Below are positions 23,625 to 34,796 of a DNA stretch of 64,000 nt, one piece after another. The DNA is taken from contig NC_057812.1 of the NCBI RefSeq assembly GCF_018294505.1, positions 64,684,494 to 64,748,493 on the forward strand, written 5' to 3'. The DNA comes from Triticum aestivum (taxonomy: Eukaryota; Streptophyta; Magnoliopsida; Poales; Poaceae). Positions within the stretch are counted from its first letter, which is position 1; each line of letters starts with the position of its first letter. Made by a program: the position numbers and the translations under genes. The notes under the pieces are model-generated. The model saw nothing but the letters and a program-made list of their open reading frames with translations. It had not been told where the DNA came from and did no database searches.

Positions 23625-23990
23625 CTGTAAATGAGATTTGAGATTCAACACACTTGTATTAGCTCAGAGGCCGGGTATACATACACTTGCAAAACCACAG
23701 CCGTGGCTAGAACAGGCCGTGGGCACAACTGATCGCGGTGACCATCGAATCAACACCAGCGTGCACGCACACAGTCTATTGTGTGCTGACGACCCCCGCA
23801 GTTGTGACGTTGTCGGAGGAGACGCAAAGACCGGAGCGGAATTCCTAGAAGACACCAACCAGCAGCCCCTTGGTCATCATGTCGGTGAACTTCTGTCACG
23901 TGGGGACATGCAGTATGCGGGTGTAGCCGAGCGCGACACGCTGACAAACAAAGTGAATGTCGAGTTCGACGGAGAGAAGAGGGGTATAAG
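23625..23990 (-). pseudogene. Copia 3' end: RNase H C-terminus and short LTR
   Basis: On the minus strand the frame from about 23,971 reads VELDIHFVCQRVALGYTRIL, HVPT, stop, QKFTDMMTKGLLVGVF, stop, EFRSGLCVSSDNV and ends at 23,776. This is the C-terminal part of a Copia RNase H. A segment of about 148 bp follows (23,772 to 23,625) starting TGTGTGCGTGCAC and ending CATTTACA on the minus strand, a plausible short 3' LTR. Upstream polymerase parts are missing. Confidence 0.65.
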
Positions 23991-24169
23991 GTGAGTTTTG
24001 ACTGGTCAGGCGGATGTCCAAACTCCCACAAAATTCCCCCTGGTTTCCCGTTTGGTTTATGGGAAAACGGAAGCACGTACGCGCCGCCGAACCAATACAG
24101 GTCCATGTTGAATGGAAAAATGCATCTAGACAGCTCGGTTCAGACGTTTGTGTGCTATTGATGGGTCCA

Positions 24170-24350
24170 AGTTGGAGCGCAAACTTTGTTTTTTCTTTGC
24201 ACGTAGCACGTCGGATGACATTTGGCCCCCAAAACTTGCAAGCACCTAAAACATTTGGTCATAATCAAACCTGCAAAGTATGAGATTTTTGTTATTTGTT
24301 TTGCTAAATTTTCGACCATGGGTGTAGCACGGGTACAATGTCCCTAGCTG
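24170..24350. repeat. Partial copy of the fold-back MITE family seen at 14.8 kb
   Basis: TTGCAAGCACCTAAAACATT, AAAGTATGAGATTTTTGT and TTTTGCTAAATTTTCGACC line up with the right arm at 15,010-15,110, including the phrase CATGGGTGTAGC. The left arm is absent or rearranged. Confidence 0.5.
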
Positions 24351-25729
24351 TAGAAAAAACACTATTTTTATATTAACTAGCAAAAAAAATGCCCATGCGT
24401 TGCAATGGGAGAAACAAATGTCATACATCCCTATCCCAATAATAGGCAAAATGAGATTAATCATCCACTTAGTTCTCTTCTAAACCTAAAGGATGTTAAG
24501 AAAAATAAGCAAAAGAGTGAGAGGAAAAACATAATAAATTACCTACCATGTGGCCATTTAATCATTTAGTCAATCACATTTTCTACATGTCTTATTCATG
24601 TTAGTTCCTCTGCTGCAACTGCTATTGTTAAGCAAATTCAAATAGCATAGGACAATGACAATACCTACATTAGTAGGATGCATATATAATAATGAGTTTT
24701 AAACTTTACTTTCATCCTTCCTGACAACTTGGATAATGCTATTGCTATTAGCACATTGATTAGCTATGTCCGCTGAGATTGAAAATTTGGGCGCGAACAC
24801 ACGTAGTATTAGGCATATGAATTTTTGTATCTGTTAATATATAAAGTGGGTAAAAAAGATATGAATTTTTTTAAGATAAAGTATAATAGAGGACAATAAA
24901 CAATACCTAAGTTAGCAGGTCATAGGATAACCTGAACCAAGGATAATAAATAATAATGCACTTAGCAATAAGGTTTGAACACCCCCCAAAAAGCAATAAG
25001 TTTTAAACCTTGCTTTCCATCCATGCTCACAGAATGTCATAATGGCGGTGTATGACATAACACAAACTTTGGTCAGCTCTAACCACCGAGACATAAAGTT
25101 TGGGACTCAAAGATGTATTATTCAGTAGATCAAAATATTAAGATTGGTGGACTGTTTGTGGAAAAAAAAGTATTATTCAAAAAAAAACTACATAGTTCAC
25201 AGTAGCTCTGTTAGGACAATCATGACTTGAATTTTTTTTTTTTGAGGGGAAATCATGACTTGAATTTGTTTCGAGTCAGTTGATTACTGTCTTAGTTGGA
25301 GCTGGATGCATGCAAGTCTGTTAGCCCGCATAACCAGGCTATATGGCCGTTGAGAGCCTAACGCCGTAGTGGATGTGGCCGTGCATGTAGCTGGCTTAGG
25401 GCGTGAGTTAGCTAGCCAAAAAAAAAGCTAGTTTAGTCGGGCATGCATGCATGAGTTTGCTGCGGTGCAATCGATGGCCGTTGGCGAGATAAGCGGCAGC
25501 GGCCAAACCGAGCAGATCGCACGCGCCAGAGAAGCGAGGGGTGTGGGCGTCGTGTGTGTGCGTCCGCGTATGATAGCTTCTTGTGTGTGCTGGTTGTATG
25601 TTGTTGTGTGTTGCTGAGCCAGAGTTCGAGCTCAAAGAAAAAAAAATGCCGTTGGTGTGTCAGAAGCCTTGGTCGCCGCGGCGTATGTCACCGGAAAATC
25701 ATGTGTCCAGTGCGGCATCTTCCTCCGTC

Positions 25730-25765
<36 letters not shown>
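25730..25765. repeat. (GA)n microsatellite
   Basis: About 18 GA units with one interruption. Confidence 0.95.
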
Positions 25766-26382
25766 CTAGGGTTCGTCTAGGGTTTGTCTCAACAAGCTCT
25801 ATTTTATCAGATTTTTAGTGGAACTCAAAAATCCATAGCAAAGTCCAGCTGCGAGTATTTAGCTTTCCAGTAATGCTACATCAACGGGCTTTTACCGGGG
25901 TGTTACGGGGTGCTTATTACTTGGCAAGTTGTCATTGGATTAAAAGGGAGAGGAACGGGCCCCACCCACCTGAAACTCGGGGGGGGGGGGGGGGTAGAGA
26001 ATTAAGGAAAGGCCCCGTGAAAGCAAGTAAAATGCCCGTGAGTTTAGCAATTTCGTTAGCTTTCTGTTAGCTGTTTGATCATAATGCGCTGGCACATGGC
26101 CAACTTGAGCAATCGCTCAAAGCAGGTTGAATATGCTCACATGGATATACAAAAGCCAATAGCAGACCGTCGGGTTTTTTCACCAATCTAGCTAGCTTCT
26201 CCTGTCCCGGCTGTTTGTTTCAGCTCGAAGACGCAGCTCCACTCGTCCATGAAATTGTCGGGGTCACGGCCCTCCAGCAGCTACACTACGCGCTTGATCC
26301 GGCGCTGCTCCGTTCGGTCCTTGTCGGCCTCACATGGACCGAACGGCCACGACAGGGATGAGTGCCTTGCTTCCATCATCTT

Positions 26383-26383
<1 letters not shown>

Positions 26384-26414
<31 letters not shown>
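26384..26414. repeat. (CT)n microsatellite
   Basis: About 15 uninterrupted CT units close to the left MULE border. Confidence 0.95.
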
Positions 26415-26419
<5 letters not shown>

Positions 26420-26535
26420 AAACCTAATTTTTTTCTTTCGTTGAAAGGGCAAGAGCAGCCGCACACCTGCACGGCACATTCGATCTAGCGCCTCTGTTTG
26501 CTCCTTCTCAGTCTCACGCTCCGTCTGAAGCTTGT

Positions 26536-26544
26536 TTTCTGCAT
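26536..26544. repeat. 9-bp target duplication of the MULE (left)
   Basis: TTTCTGCAT, identical to 37,040-37,048. Confidence 0.92.
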
Positions 26545-26725
26545 GAGAAAAATTCACTACAAGTCCATTTACTTGCACTAGCGTTAGCTTTAGTTCCTCT
26601 GGTTACAAATACCCGCAATACAGTTAGCAAACTTGCTCTAGAGGGTCATCTATGGTCCATTATACGGTTTTATGTACGTATGCAATGAGCTGGCCCGAAT
26701 CAACCGATGCCAAGTGTGCTTTGAT
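26545..26725 (+). repeat. Left terminal inverted repeat of the MULE
   Basis: Inverse of 36,862-37,039 with scattered substitutions. The end motif GATGAGAAAAATTCACTA recurs just inside, at 26,739-26,756. Confidence 0.88.
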
Positions 26726-26761
26726 TGCCAGTTATTAAAAGATGAGAAAAATTCACTAACC

Positions 26762-27198
26762 GGCGCACGCTCCTCCTACTCCTCGCCGTCCTCCTCGCGT
26801 CCTCCTTGGGCGCCGGCTCCGTGGCGCCGCTGGCGGGCGAGGGGACGCGCCGGAAGGGCCCCCTTGACGGGCTCCGGCCCTACGCCAGCGGCTGGAACAT
26901 CAGTGACCGGCACTACATCGCCGTAAGTTGAGCCGTTCTTGACCTACTAGTCTTGCACTCATGCTTGCGCTCGTGCTCACCGTTGATGCATGCTGCTTGC
27001 AGTCGGTGGCCTTCAGCGCGGCGCCGACGTTCGTGGCCGAGGCGGTCTGGCTCGTCGGCTTCACCCTGGCGGCACTCGTGGCCAGCTGCTGCCGGTGCTG
27101 CCGCGGTCACCCCACCAGGGACGACGACTACTACTCCTACTCGCGAAGACCTTCGCCGCCTCCCTCCTCCTCCTCCTCGCCTTCACCGCCACCGCCAT
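26762..27198 (+). pseudogene. Captured exons 1 and 2 of a plant four-helix membrane protein gene
   Basis: Exon 1 (26,762-26,922) reads from a hydrophobic leader (LLLLLAVLLASSLGAG) to YASGWNISDRHYIA and ends at GTAAGT. Exon 2 (27,003-27,198) starts after GCAG with SVAFSAAPTFVAEAVWLVGF and SCCRCCRG, shifts frame near 27,140, and ends with KTFAASLLLLLAFTATAM before GTAAG. The GWNISD(K/R)HY motif followed by a membrane helix and a Cys-rich loop is typical of a conserved plant membrane protein family of unknown role (loosely likened to Tweety-type proteins). The initiator Met is lost and one frameshift is present. The matching downstream exon is at 36,165-36,700, across the CACTA insertion. Confidence 0.65.
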
Positions 27199-27249
27199 GT
27201 AAGCAAGCTCAAAATCCCCATTCCTTCACCATATGGAAACCGAGCCCAT

Positions 27250-28712
27250 GAAGGAACTGGAGGCCGCGGCTGGCAGACGTTCCTCTGTCCACCGTGATTG
27301 CACGACAGACGTTCCTCTGTCCACCGTGATTGGCTTGGTTTCTGTTGGCGTCGCCACCTCCTCGCGCTACTACTCGCCGCTCCTGATCTAGCCTCTCCGG
27401 CGGCGCAGCCGCTCCCACAGGCTCCCGCCCGAGCAGCAGTACTTCATGGACCGCTGGGGCCTCATGGGGGGCTTCATCCCGGCGGGCAATGGCCAACAGC
27501 CACCGGCGAGTTTAATTAAAGAGCTGGGATGTGGTCTGGTCTGTAGCAGGGTTAGCAGCCAAGCAGGCAAATGTAACTACAGGGTGTATGTATGCGGTTC
27601 AGTACATGAGGGTGTTAGAGATTGGCCTAGGCCTAGGTGTGTTGCTGTCCAAGGGTAAAGTCCCATTTTTTAAAGTTAAATCACCTTTTGTATACTTACT
27701 GTCTTGCTGTTCCGTGAGCATTCCATCTTGTCTTTCGACTGCACAGGCAAAAGTGTTGTTGGTAATACAGTCTTCTCTTCTGGCATGAGCACTAGTAGAT
27801 TACAAAAGCTCTGAAAAAACAACACACTCTGCAACACACTGTCCAAGGGTAAATCTATGCTTAGGCTATCTATATATACTCTCAAATTATTAAGTGAGGG
27901 GTACCGACTAAATTTAGTTAGCAAACTAGTTTTGTTCTGACTAAATTAAGTTCCAAGTACTGCCATTGATTCAGTTTACTATAGTCTGAATTCAGTCATC
28001 AAAATTCAGAATGTTTCATCAAAATTCAGTCATTGTTACAAGATATTTTACACAGAATGTAGCAAACAAGACAATATTCATATAAATTCATAATGGATGG
28101 CCATTAGCTGTTCTAGTAACTTAATAGACGGTGTGGTTATCATAAGAGTACAGAGTCCGTTGTGTTATTCAATTAAAGCATCTTCAAATGGTTCTTTCTC
28201 TGGATATAAGCTTTTACAGTCTCATACAGAGATGGGGGAGATGGATCGATCGGAGCCTAGCTAGCAGCTAGCAGATTAGTGAGTGGTGGTGATTAACACG
28301 AGAATGAATCCATGGCCATGGGCGCGTCGGATCAGCTGGAGCGCCGGCTGGCGGGGCTGTCCAGCTCCGGAGGCTAGACCCTGTAGACACGACGAAGCAG
28401 GGGAGCACGGCATGGCGGTCCATCACCACCTCGCCACCGCCCGCGTCTACCGAGTCGTACTCGTCACCGTGCTCTTCGGGGTGTATGTCGGCAGCGGCAA
28501 CCGGTAGAGGCGACGGCCAGCCACCTCCGAGCAGCGAGTGCGGCGCTGGCGTGGCACGACAGACCCGCGAGCCGAGGCAGGGGCCGCGACCGCGGCATCC
28601 TGACGCGGCTGGACGGCGACGACCTGCCGTGAGCCCGTGATGGCTGGCTAGCGTAGAGCAGCAGTGGCTGCCGGCGCAAGGCCACTCCCGTAGCGAAGCA
28701 TCTGTGCAGGTC
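27250..28712. other. MULE interior left of the CACTA insertion
   Basis: A 27-bp phrase (AGACGTTCCTCTGTCCACCG...) occurs twice in direct order at about 27,272 and 27,303; the second copy with its extension to 27,362 is the inverse of 36,098-36,161. A scrap reading PPEQQYFMDRWGLMGGFIP (27,430-27,482, plus) looks like the end of an unidentified coding exon. A GC-rich part at 28,300-28,700 holds further exon-like scraps without a named domain. Confidence 0.45.
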
Positions 28713-30087
28713 CACTACAAGAAATATGTCAACTTATGACCTTGACTATTGGTTACTGAAAAGTTATTGTTTTTCATTTGCGACCTTTTTGTGACAAAAA
28801 ACAGAAGGTCAAACACTGACGGTCGTAAACTGAAATTAACGACCTTCTATGTGAGAAGGTCGACGTTTACAACCAAAACAGAAGGTCGTTGAACCCATGA
28901 CATTTTGTTTTGGTCACTAACTGTCTGTTCAGGGAACGTCGGATCCGACGTGGCAAAATTGCGACCAATTGGAAAGGTTACTGACAAGATTCAGCCCGAT
29001 CCGATTAGGTGTCTATATGGGCCGAGCCCATTAATTCAGCCCATTTATTGTTTTTTTCCTGCCAGTTACATAGGCCAAGCCCATTTCAACCTTTTATTTA
29101 TTTCTGGGCCGGGGTCTTTTAAAATTATTCGGGCCATTATATTTTGGGGCTGGTCCCATTTGTCATCTTCTCACACATTTGGCCCACTTGACAAAAAATT
29201 CAAAATTGCTCAGATTATTCTCATAAGTGGGTCCCACAAGTCAGGTTTCCATTCCACACATTTTGAAATCACATACATAATCAATATTTCAAACGGAACA
29301 GTACAAATATAGTTCATCAAATAACACTAACCAAGTCTACTACAATCTGTACATAGTCTATTACAACTCAAATATGCCTACTATTACAATATAACAATAT
29401 TTACAGTCTATTACAGTCAAACAAAAGAGACGACTATTTGCTGAGTATGGCTATCCGGCTTTGAACTTCAAATTTCATAGACCTCCTGTTCGTCAATTGT
29501 GAGCACCATGCACCTTGGTTGGACATGAAGTGCTTTTCCTCGGTTGCACCATGCACCTTTGATGAAAGAGCTACGGCTGATCGCTAAAACCTGTGAATAT
29601 CAGAAAGATCTATTCAGTACAAAAAGTAAATCATGACAATATGTCAGCAGTAATAAATACAAAACCTGAACAAAAAAACTACTTCTAGTTAGAATTATTT
29701 TTGTTTTGGTAAGGTATAGGAGTAGCAGGTAAAGATAACATGAACAAATTGTTTGATCAGATAAGCTATATGATTGTATCAACACATGTGTAATGCATGG
29801 TACGGGTCAAATCCATGATATGAAACATAGATAAACCAGTAGTCTAAGATTAAAAATTCTGTAGTCTATATCAGTAGCAGTTTAACAGTCTGTAGTCTAA
29901 GTTTCCAAGCTTGTCTACTAAAGAAATTGTATCAACTTAACAATTAGTCATGCATAAGTGTTTGACATAAAAAACATACAGCAGTGCAGACTCAAGATTG
30001 ACAATTAGGATGCATGCTCTAAACATACAGAAGTTCTACAGAGCAGCAGCAATGGCATCACAGTTGAGTTGCCAGCCCAAAACAAAG

Positions 30088-30104
30088 CCATGTATGTATG
30101 TATG

Positions 30105-30133
<29 letters not shown>
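30088..30133. repeat. (ATGT)n microsatellite
   Basis: About eleven tandem TATG units. Confidence 0.95.
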
Positions 30134-30135
<2 letters not shown>

Positions 30136-30890
30136 CAAAATCAGCCAAACTGAATATGCATCATCAGCTGATTAAAAGCAATGGATAATAGTATAGTTCA
30201 TCAAATGATATGGGCAGCTAGCCATGTTTCCCAATGGGAAGAGCTCACAAGAGCAGGCAAAGAAATGGACAAATGCATGTGTTTCTGAAACTACATGAGA
30301 CTTAGAAGCACATTCACTTCAAGCATTCAATCAAATGGCCTTATAATACCAGACAAAGAGGAGTTGCAATGGTATGCACTTATCACATCTATAGGAACCA
30401 TGCTTAAAATCCACACATACATATACATATCCCAATAGAACAGAGCTAGTAAGCAAACTAGCAGCCGTGCACTTGATGACCTGCCCTGCACACTCTTACT
30501 ACCTAAAATAACTTGCATTCCACAAGAACGGCAGATGTACAATTTTTAAATTGGATATATAATTTTACTTTTTCTCGGAAGCATGCTTGGAACCCACATG
30601 TTACATATCTATGCATATATCCCCATACAACAACAGAACCAATACAGCAACTTAGCCTATAATTTTTTGCTCCCAGCCAGTATCATGAACTTTCTCAGCT
30701 AGTACTACCTACCAAGCTGGTCACTGCCTCAGCCATAGTACTGGAGTAGAAAATACAGAAGCAATTTTCAGCTGACAGTACGCCACGGCGCAACCAAATA
30801 AATAGCTGCATCAATGAAAATTTGCAACTGGAGGAAGAGAAAGGGGCGCAGGGGAGGGAGGGCGGATGGGGATGGGGGGATTACCAAGCC

Positions 30891-30950
30891 CTGGATCTCC
30901 TCCCGGACGATGTAGAAGGGGTCATGCACGGAGCTCATGGCGGACGCCAA
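30891..30950 (-). pseudogene. Captured first exon of a syntaxin-61-like SNARE gene
   Basis: The minus-strand frame from 30,950 reads MSSVHDPFYIVREEIQ after a short leader. From memory this matches the very N-terminus of plant SYP61-type syntaxins (MSSAQDPFYIVKDEIQ in type), where the first exon ends at EIQ. Beyond EIQ the similarity stops, as expected at an exon border. Only about 20 residues are present, so the call depends on a short but distinctive stretch. The SNARE motif and membrane anchor are absent. Confidence 0.6.
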
Positions 30951-30999
30951 AGGTTGATGAGGTCAGCGAGGGGCAGCTGCTGCCTCAGAGGACGCAACC

Positions 31000-31140
31000 G
31001 CAGCAGCAGCATCTCGTTGCATCCTCCCGCTCCAGCTCCGGGGATTGCCGCGGTCCGGCCAGCTCGACGAAGCGCCGCGCATCGAAGCACGCACGGGCGC
31101 GCCGGCGAGCAAGCCAGGTGTAGTGGTTCAGCGAGATGTC
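31000..31140 (-). pseudogene. Unidentified captured exon-like fragment
   Basis: Open minus-strand frame with HDISLNHYTWLARRRARA and FDARRFVELAGPR in a GC-rich island within AT-rich sequence. Composition contrasts sharply with both sides, which suggests a captured exon. I do not recognise the protein. Confidence 0.4.
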
Positions 31141-31979
31141 ATGGACCTACAAAAACAATTAAATAGAGCAAATAATAAGGTAACATCGCCAATAAATTGC
31201 AGATTTTGAAAGCAACTATAGTTATTCATAGAACATGGTTTCTGCAACTTTAAGCCAAGCAATACACATTCATGTCAAATATACATGTGTAAAATACGAG
31301 AAGCATTTCATTGCATATCTATGTGTACTGCTATAATTTTACGCCAAGCAGTGCACTAGTACATCAATTACACTAAGCCACAACCCACTGTTTAAAAAAG
31401 TATTTTATCATCATTCTTCAATAGCTTGAATTTCAGAACAGCCACTGTTTGTATTTTAATGAAAAACACCCCAAGCAAATAACAACAGATGGGCATTAAG
31501 ACAAAAAAATTGGCAATCGCAGCATCATGTTTCAGCAGTTTCAGCAGCAGTGCAGTACAAATCCTTGTGTAGCACAAGCAAAAGGACCATGTCCTACTCC
31601 TAATTACACATAGTAGATGGCAACAGTGAGAGCGGCGCTTACTTGGAAGTGCTAATAAAGAGGCAGGTATTATTCTAGGGCCGGTGTATTCGTCTCTAGG
31701 GCACAGAAAAGGCAAGCCAAAGAGCTAAACTCCAGTCCCATTACAGAATGCAAATTCCATACTACAAACAATACAGTGATTATCATAGCATAAACTATAC
31801 TGTCTGTACAAACATTTTAACTCCCATTGCGATAGAGATAAGATGACATTTTGGATCAATCAGAAAAAGGTAATGCATTCATCAATAAAAAATGGCAGCA
31901 AAAGCAAGCCTAATAAGAGCCAAACTTCACAGTGAGTTTCCAATCCAAAACCTTACACTACATACTGGACTATTACATT

Positions 31980-32132
31980 GACCATCCTAACATTCAGAGC
32001 CAGAAGAAACCTTGTCCTCCCACCAGTAGATGAACCAGAGGTTGGCCCCCTGCTTGTCCATCTTGTAGACCTCGTACCAGTGCTCGACCACCTTCGATCC
32101 GAGCGCTTCGAACCCGGTCACCAGCACGACAC
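31980..32132 (-). pseudogene. Unidentified captured exon
   Basis: After a TGCAG acceptor at about 32,133 the minus strand reads VVLVTGFEALGSKVVEHWY and EVYKMDKQGANLWFIYWWED, then a stop. Codon use and composition are coding-like, and the block stands between AT-rich non-coding stretches. I do not recognise the protein; the stop makes it look like a last exon. Confidence 0.5.
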
Positions 32133-32828
32133 CTGCAGGCAAGACAGTAATCTACGGATCACAATAATATGCATCGGATGGCAACAATAACATCAACAAG
32201 TAGAAATAGAAGCATGTGAATCACTGTATAATCAATCAGTAAGCACAAATAGCAGCAGCAAGCATTCTCGCAATCACAAACTACACTAATCAGCACACCT
32301 CTCTATCTAAATAGCAGCAGCGAGAACGGTAGGAGAGCGAGTTGGTTATCCAATGAGAAGTCAGACCAATATGACATGGAAAGGAATCATCCACTACCAG
32401 CAAAGAAGTAACATACAAACTGTTGTGCTAGTTTCCTTACAAAATGGTACGCTGCCAATTGATTATGAGAAATAAATAGTACAAATGAATCTGTCATGAA
32501 ACCTGAAACTAGACCAATAGGGCATGGTACCACTAGCAAAGAAGCCACAGACAAAGCAGATTACTATCCAGATGAACAATCATGAAAGGTGCATCCCCAA
32601 CAAAGTAGAATTAGCTAATTGCTGAGACATAGATATGCTGAAATCCTAAGTATAGCATGCATTTTCCACTTCATACCAACTCAAGGAATGAAGCTACAAC
32701 CTAACAGCAAAGAATTCATGGAATGACTCGCACTAAACCCTAGACGCGCACCAGCAATCCCCAAACACCACCCGATAAATCCCAGGATGAGGAGAGGACG
32801 GAAAGCAACGGGAGCGGGTTTGGCGCAC

Positions 32829-33080
32829 CGGGGAAGAACTTGTCGACGACCCGGACGACGGGCTGGCCGGATCTGTCTGCGCCCTGCACGTGGACCACTT
32901 GGAGCTCCTCGAGGTCGGAGAAGTCGTCGTCGAGGTCGGGGACGCAGTCGTGCCACTCCTCGCTGTTGGCAGGGAAGGCGAGGAGCGCCGCGCCGGTGTC
33001 CACCACGAAGTCGGAGCCTATCACCATCACAGAGAAGTCGCTCCCCCACCGCCGCTGCCGGAGCCCGATGCGAGCGCCAT
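32829..33080 (-). pseudogene. Captured first exon resembling plant CRAL-TRIO/Sec14-like proteins
   Basis: ATG at 33,080 opens MALASGSGSGGGG; a one-base shift then leads into SDFSVMVIGSDFVVDTGAAL, NSEEWHDCVPDLDDDFSDLE and VVHVQGADRSGQPVVRVVDK, ending KFFPG at a GTGCGC donor (32,828). The WHDC...FSDLE...V.GxDxSG order recalls the N-terminus of a small plant family of divergent CRAL-TRIO (Sec14-like) proteins; this is recall, not an alignment. GC-rich sequence at 33,090-33,530 would be the captured 5' leader and promoter side. The frameshift near residue 13 disables it. Confidence 0.5.
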
Positions 33081-33587
33081 GGCCGCCTCTCCTGCTCCAC
33101 GCGTCCCCTCGTGCAGACGGAAGTCCAGATCGACGCCCTGGTGTGATCCGCGCGAGATCCCTCTTCTCTTCTGATGGGAGGAGGGAGGGAGGGGGTGGCG
33201 GGTGTGGGGGGAAGAGACCGGGAGCGGCGAACGGCGACGAGGTCGGACGGGGCGGTGGGTGGCGGCGGCGAGGTCAGACGGGACGGTGGGTGGCGGCGGC
33301 GATGTGTGGGTGGGAGGGCGCGGTCGACGTGTGGGACGTGCGCGCCGGATCTTGTCCAAGGGGAGGATGGAGCGGAGGGGAGGGCATCGGGCACCGTCGG
33401 AGGGTGCAGGAATCGGGCGGCATCGGGCGCTGTAGGTTGGAGATGAGGAGTGGTGCAGGGGAACGGGAGTAGGTGGCAGCGGCGAGGAGATGGGGATGAG
33501 GGAGGAGGGGTGCGACTGGGGGATCTGAGCTAGCTAGGGTTTGGGCTGCGGGTCAGGGTATGTCTTTTTATTTTCTTTTTTCTGTAG

Positions 33588-33640
33588 ATAGATGGATGGA
33601 TGGATGTGGGATGAAGAGATGGATGGATGGATGGATGGGC
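33588..33640. repeat. (GATG)n microsatellite
   Basis: GGAT units with one interruption near 33,607. Confidence 0.9.
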
Positions 33641-33849
33641 GTCATGTCATCGATCCGTGGGAAGAATTTTGATTGATTCGGAAAATCAGTGATTTAAAAT
33701 AGTTTTCAATTACTAAAAATTGAGGTATTTTATGAAGAAGCTTACAAAAATATTTTGCAAAAGGGCACCACACAAATTTTCACTAGATTTAGACAACATT
33801 TTATGGACAAATTTGTATGCATTTTTGATCTTTCTAGCTATTTTTAATC

Positions 33850-34132
33850 ATTTTCGAGTGTCTAAAATGAGGGTTTTTTCTGAAGAACCTACCAAATAAT
33901 TGATGCAAAATTGGACCAATTCATTTTTCTAAAATACTAGGCCATATTTAATACACAACTGACCAAATGGTTGGGTGTAAAAAGTTTTGATCCATCTCTG
34001 ATGAAAAAGACAAATTTTCATCGTTTGAGCTGGAAACGGGTCAAATTTGAACTGCGGCTGCCTCATAGTTTGCTATTTCTTTTTTCCAAAAATCATTCTT
34101 TGGGTACAAAAGTATCTATTTAATCAGAGAAA
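33850..34132. repeat. 283-bp direct repeat, copy 1, in the CACTA
   Basis: Shares with 34,513-34,796 the phrases TTTTCGAGTGTC, ATAATTG(A/T)TGCAAAATTGGAC, AAATGGTTGGGTGTAAAAAG and TTCCAAAA. Spacing between copies is about 663 bp. Confidence 0.8.
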
Positions 34133-34512
34133 CACCAAAAAAATCCAAGATTCAACCAGTAGCTAGGAACGGCCATGGCCGCCGTTTTGACCGCATTTTG
34201 AAACGGACATAAAAAATTCAAAAAAAATCAAAAAATTGGAAATCTTCGCATTGTGTCATTATATGTGGCCAAGTTTCCAGGAAAAATAACAAACTTGTAA
34301 TATGGCAATTAATTTAAAAAAGTGTTCTCAGAAACGAGCTATCACGTGTGGAGATCAATGACTTTCAAGCCAAATGATCAATCTTATGCCCACATTCATG
34401 GTATAGTTTGTTCAAATGATCTCATATTGTGCACAAATGTGCATATTGGAATGTCAAACTATGTTGCCTAAGAAAGTTTTCATTTTCTTTGGACGGAAAA
34501 ACCATTTTCCAT

Positions 34513-34796
34513 TTTTCGAGTGTCCAAAAGAAGGTTTTTTTTACGAAGGACCTCCCAAATAATTGTTGCAAAATTGGACCAAATATAATTTCTAAAATAC
34601 TAGGACATATTTAATGCACAATTGATAAAATGGTTGGGTGTAAAAAGTTTTGATTCACCTCTTGTGAAAAAGACAAATTTCCGTCGATTTAGTTGGAAGC
34701 GAGTCAAATTTGAACTACAGCTGCCTCGTAGTTAGCTATTTATTTTTTCCAAAAGTTATTTATAGTTACATAAGTACCTATTTAATCATAAATACA
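34513..34796. repeat. 283-bp direct repeat, copy 2, in the CACTA
   Basis: Second copy of the repeat at 33,850-34,132; diverged by scattered substitutions, so the duplication is old. Confidence 0.8.

Larger units (their letters stand above)
24361..26535. other. Gene-free flank with microsatellites
   Basis: At 24,378-24,412 there is a phrase (ACTAGCAAAAAAAATGCCC) that recurs at about 37,497 in related form and marks a dispersed repeat. A (GA)n run lies at 25,730-25,765, a 16-G run at 25,979-25,994 and a (CT)n run at 26,384-26,414. Minus-strand frames before the MULE (26,281-26,535) belong to the disrupted target sequence described under the MULE. Confidence 0.45.

Noticed and set aside
32681..33472. 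Long overlapping frames on both strands (up to 237 codons)
   Set aside because: They arise from GC-rich sequence; only the exon at 32,829-33,080 has protein-like similarity, the rest would be the captured leader region.
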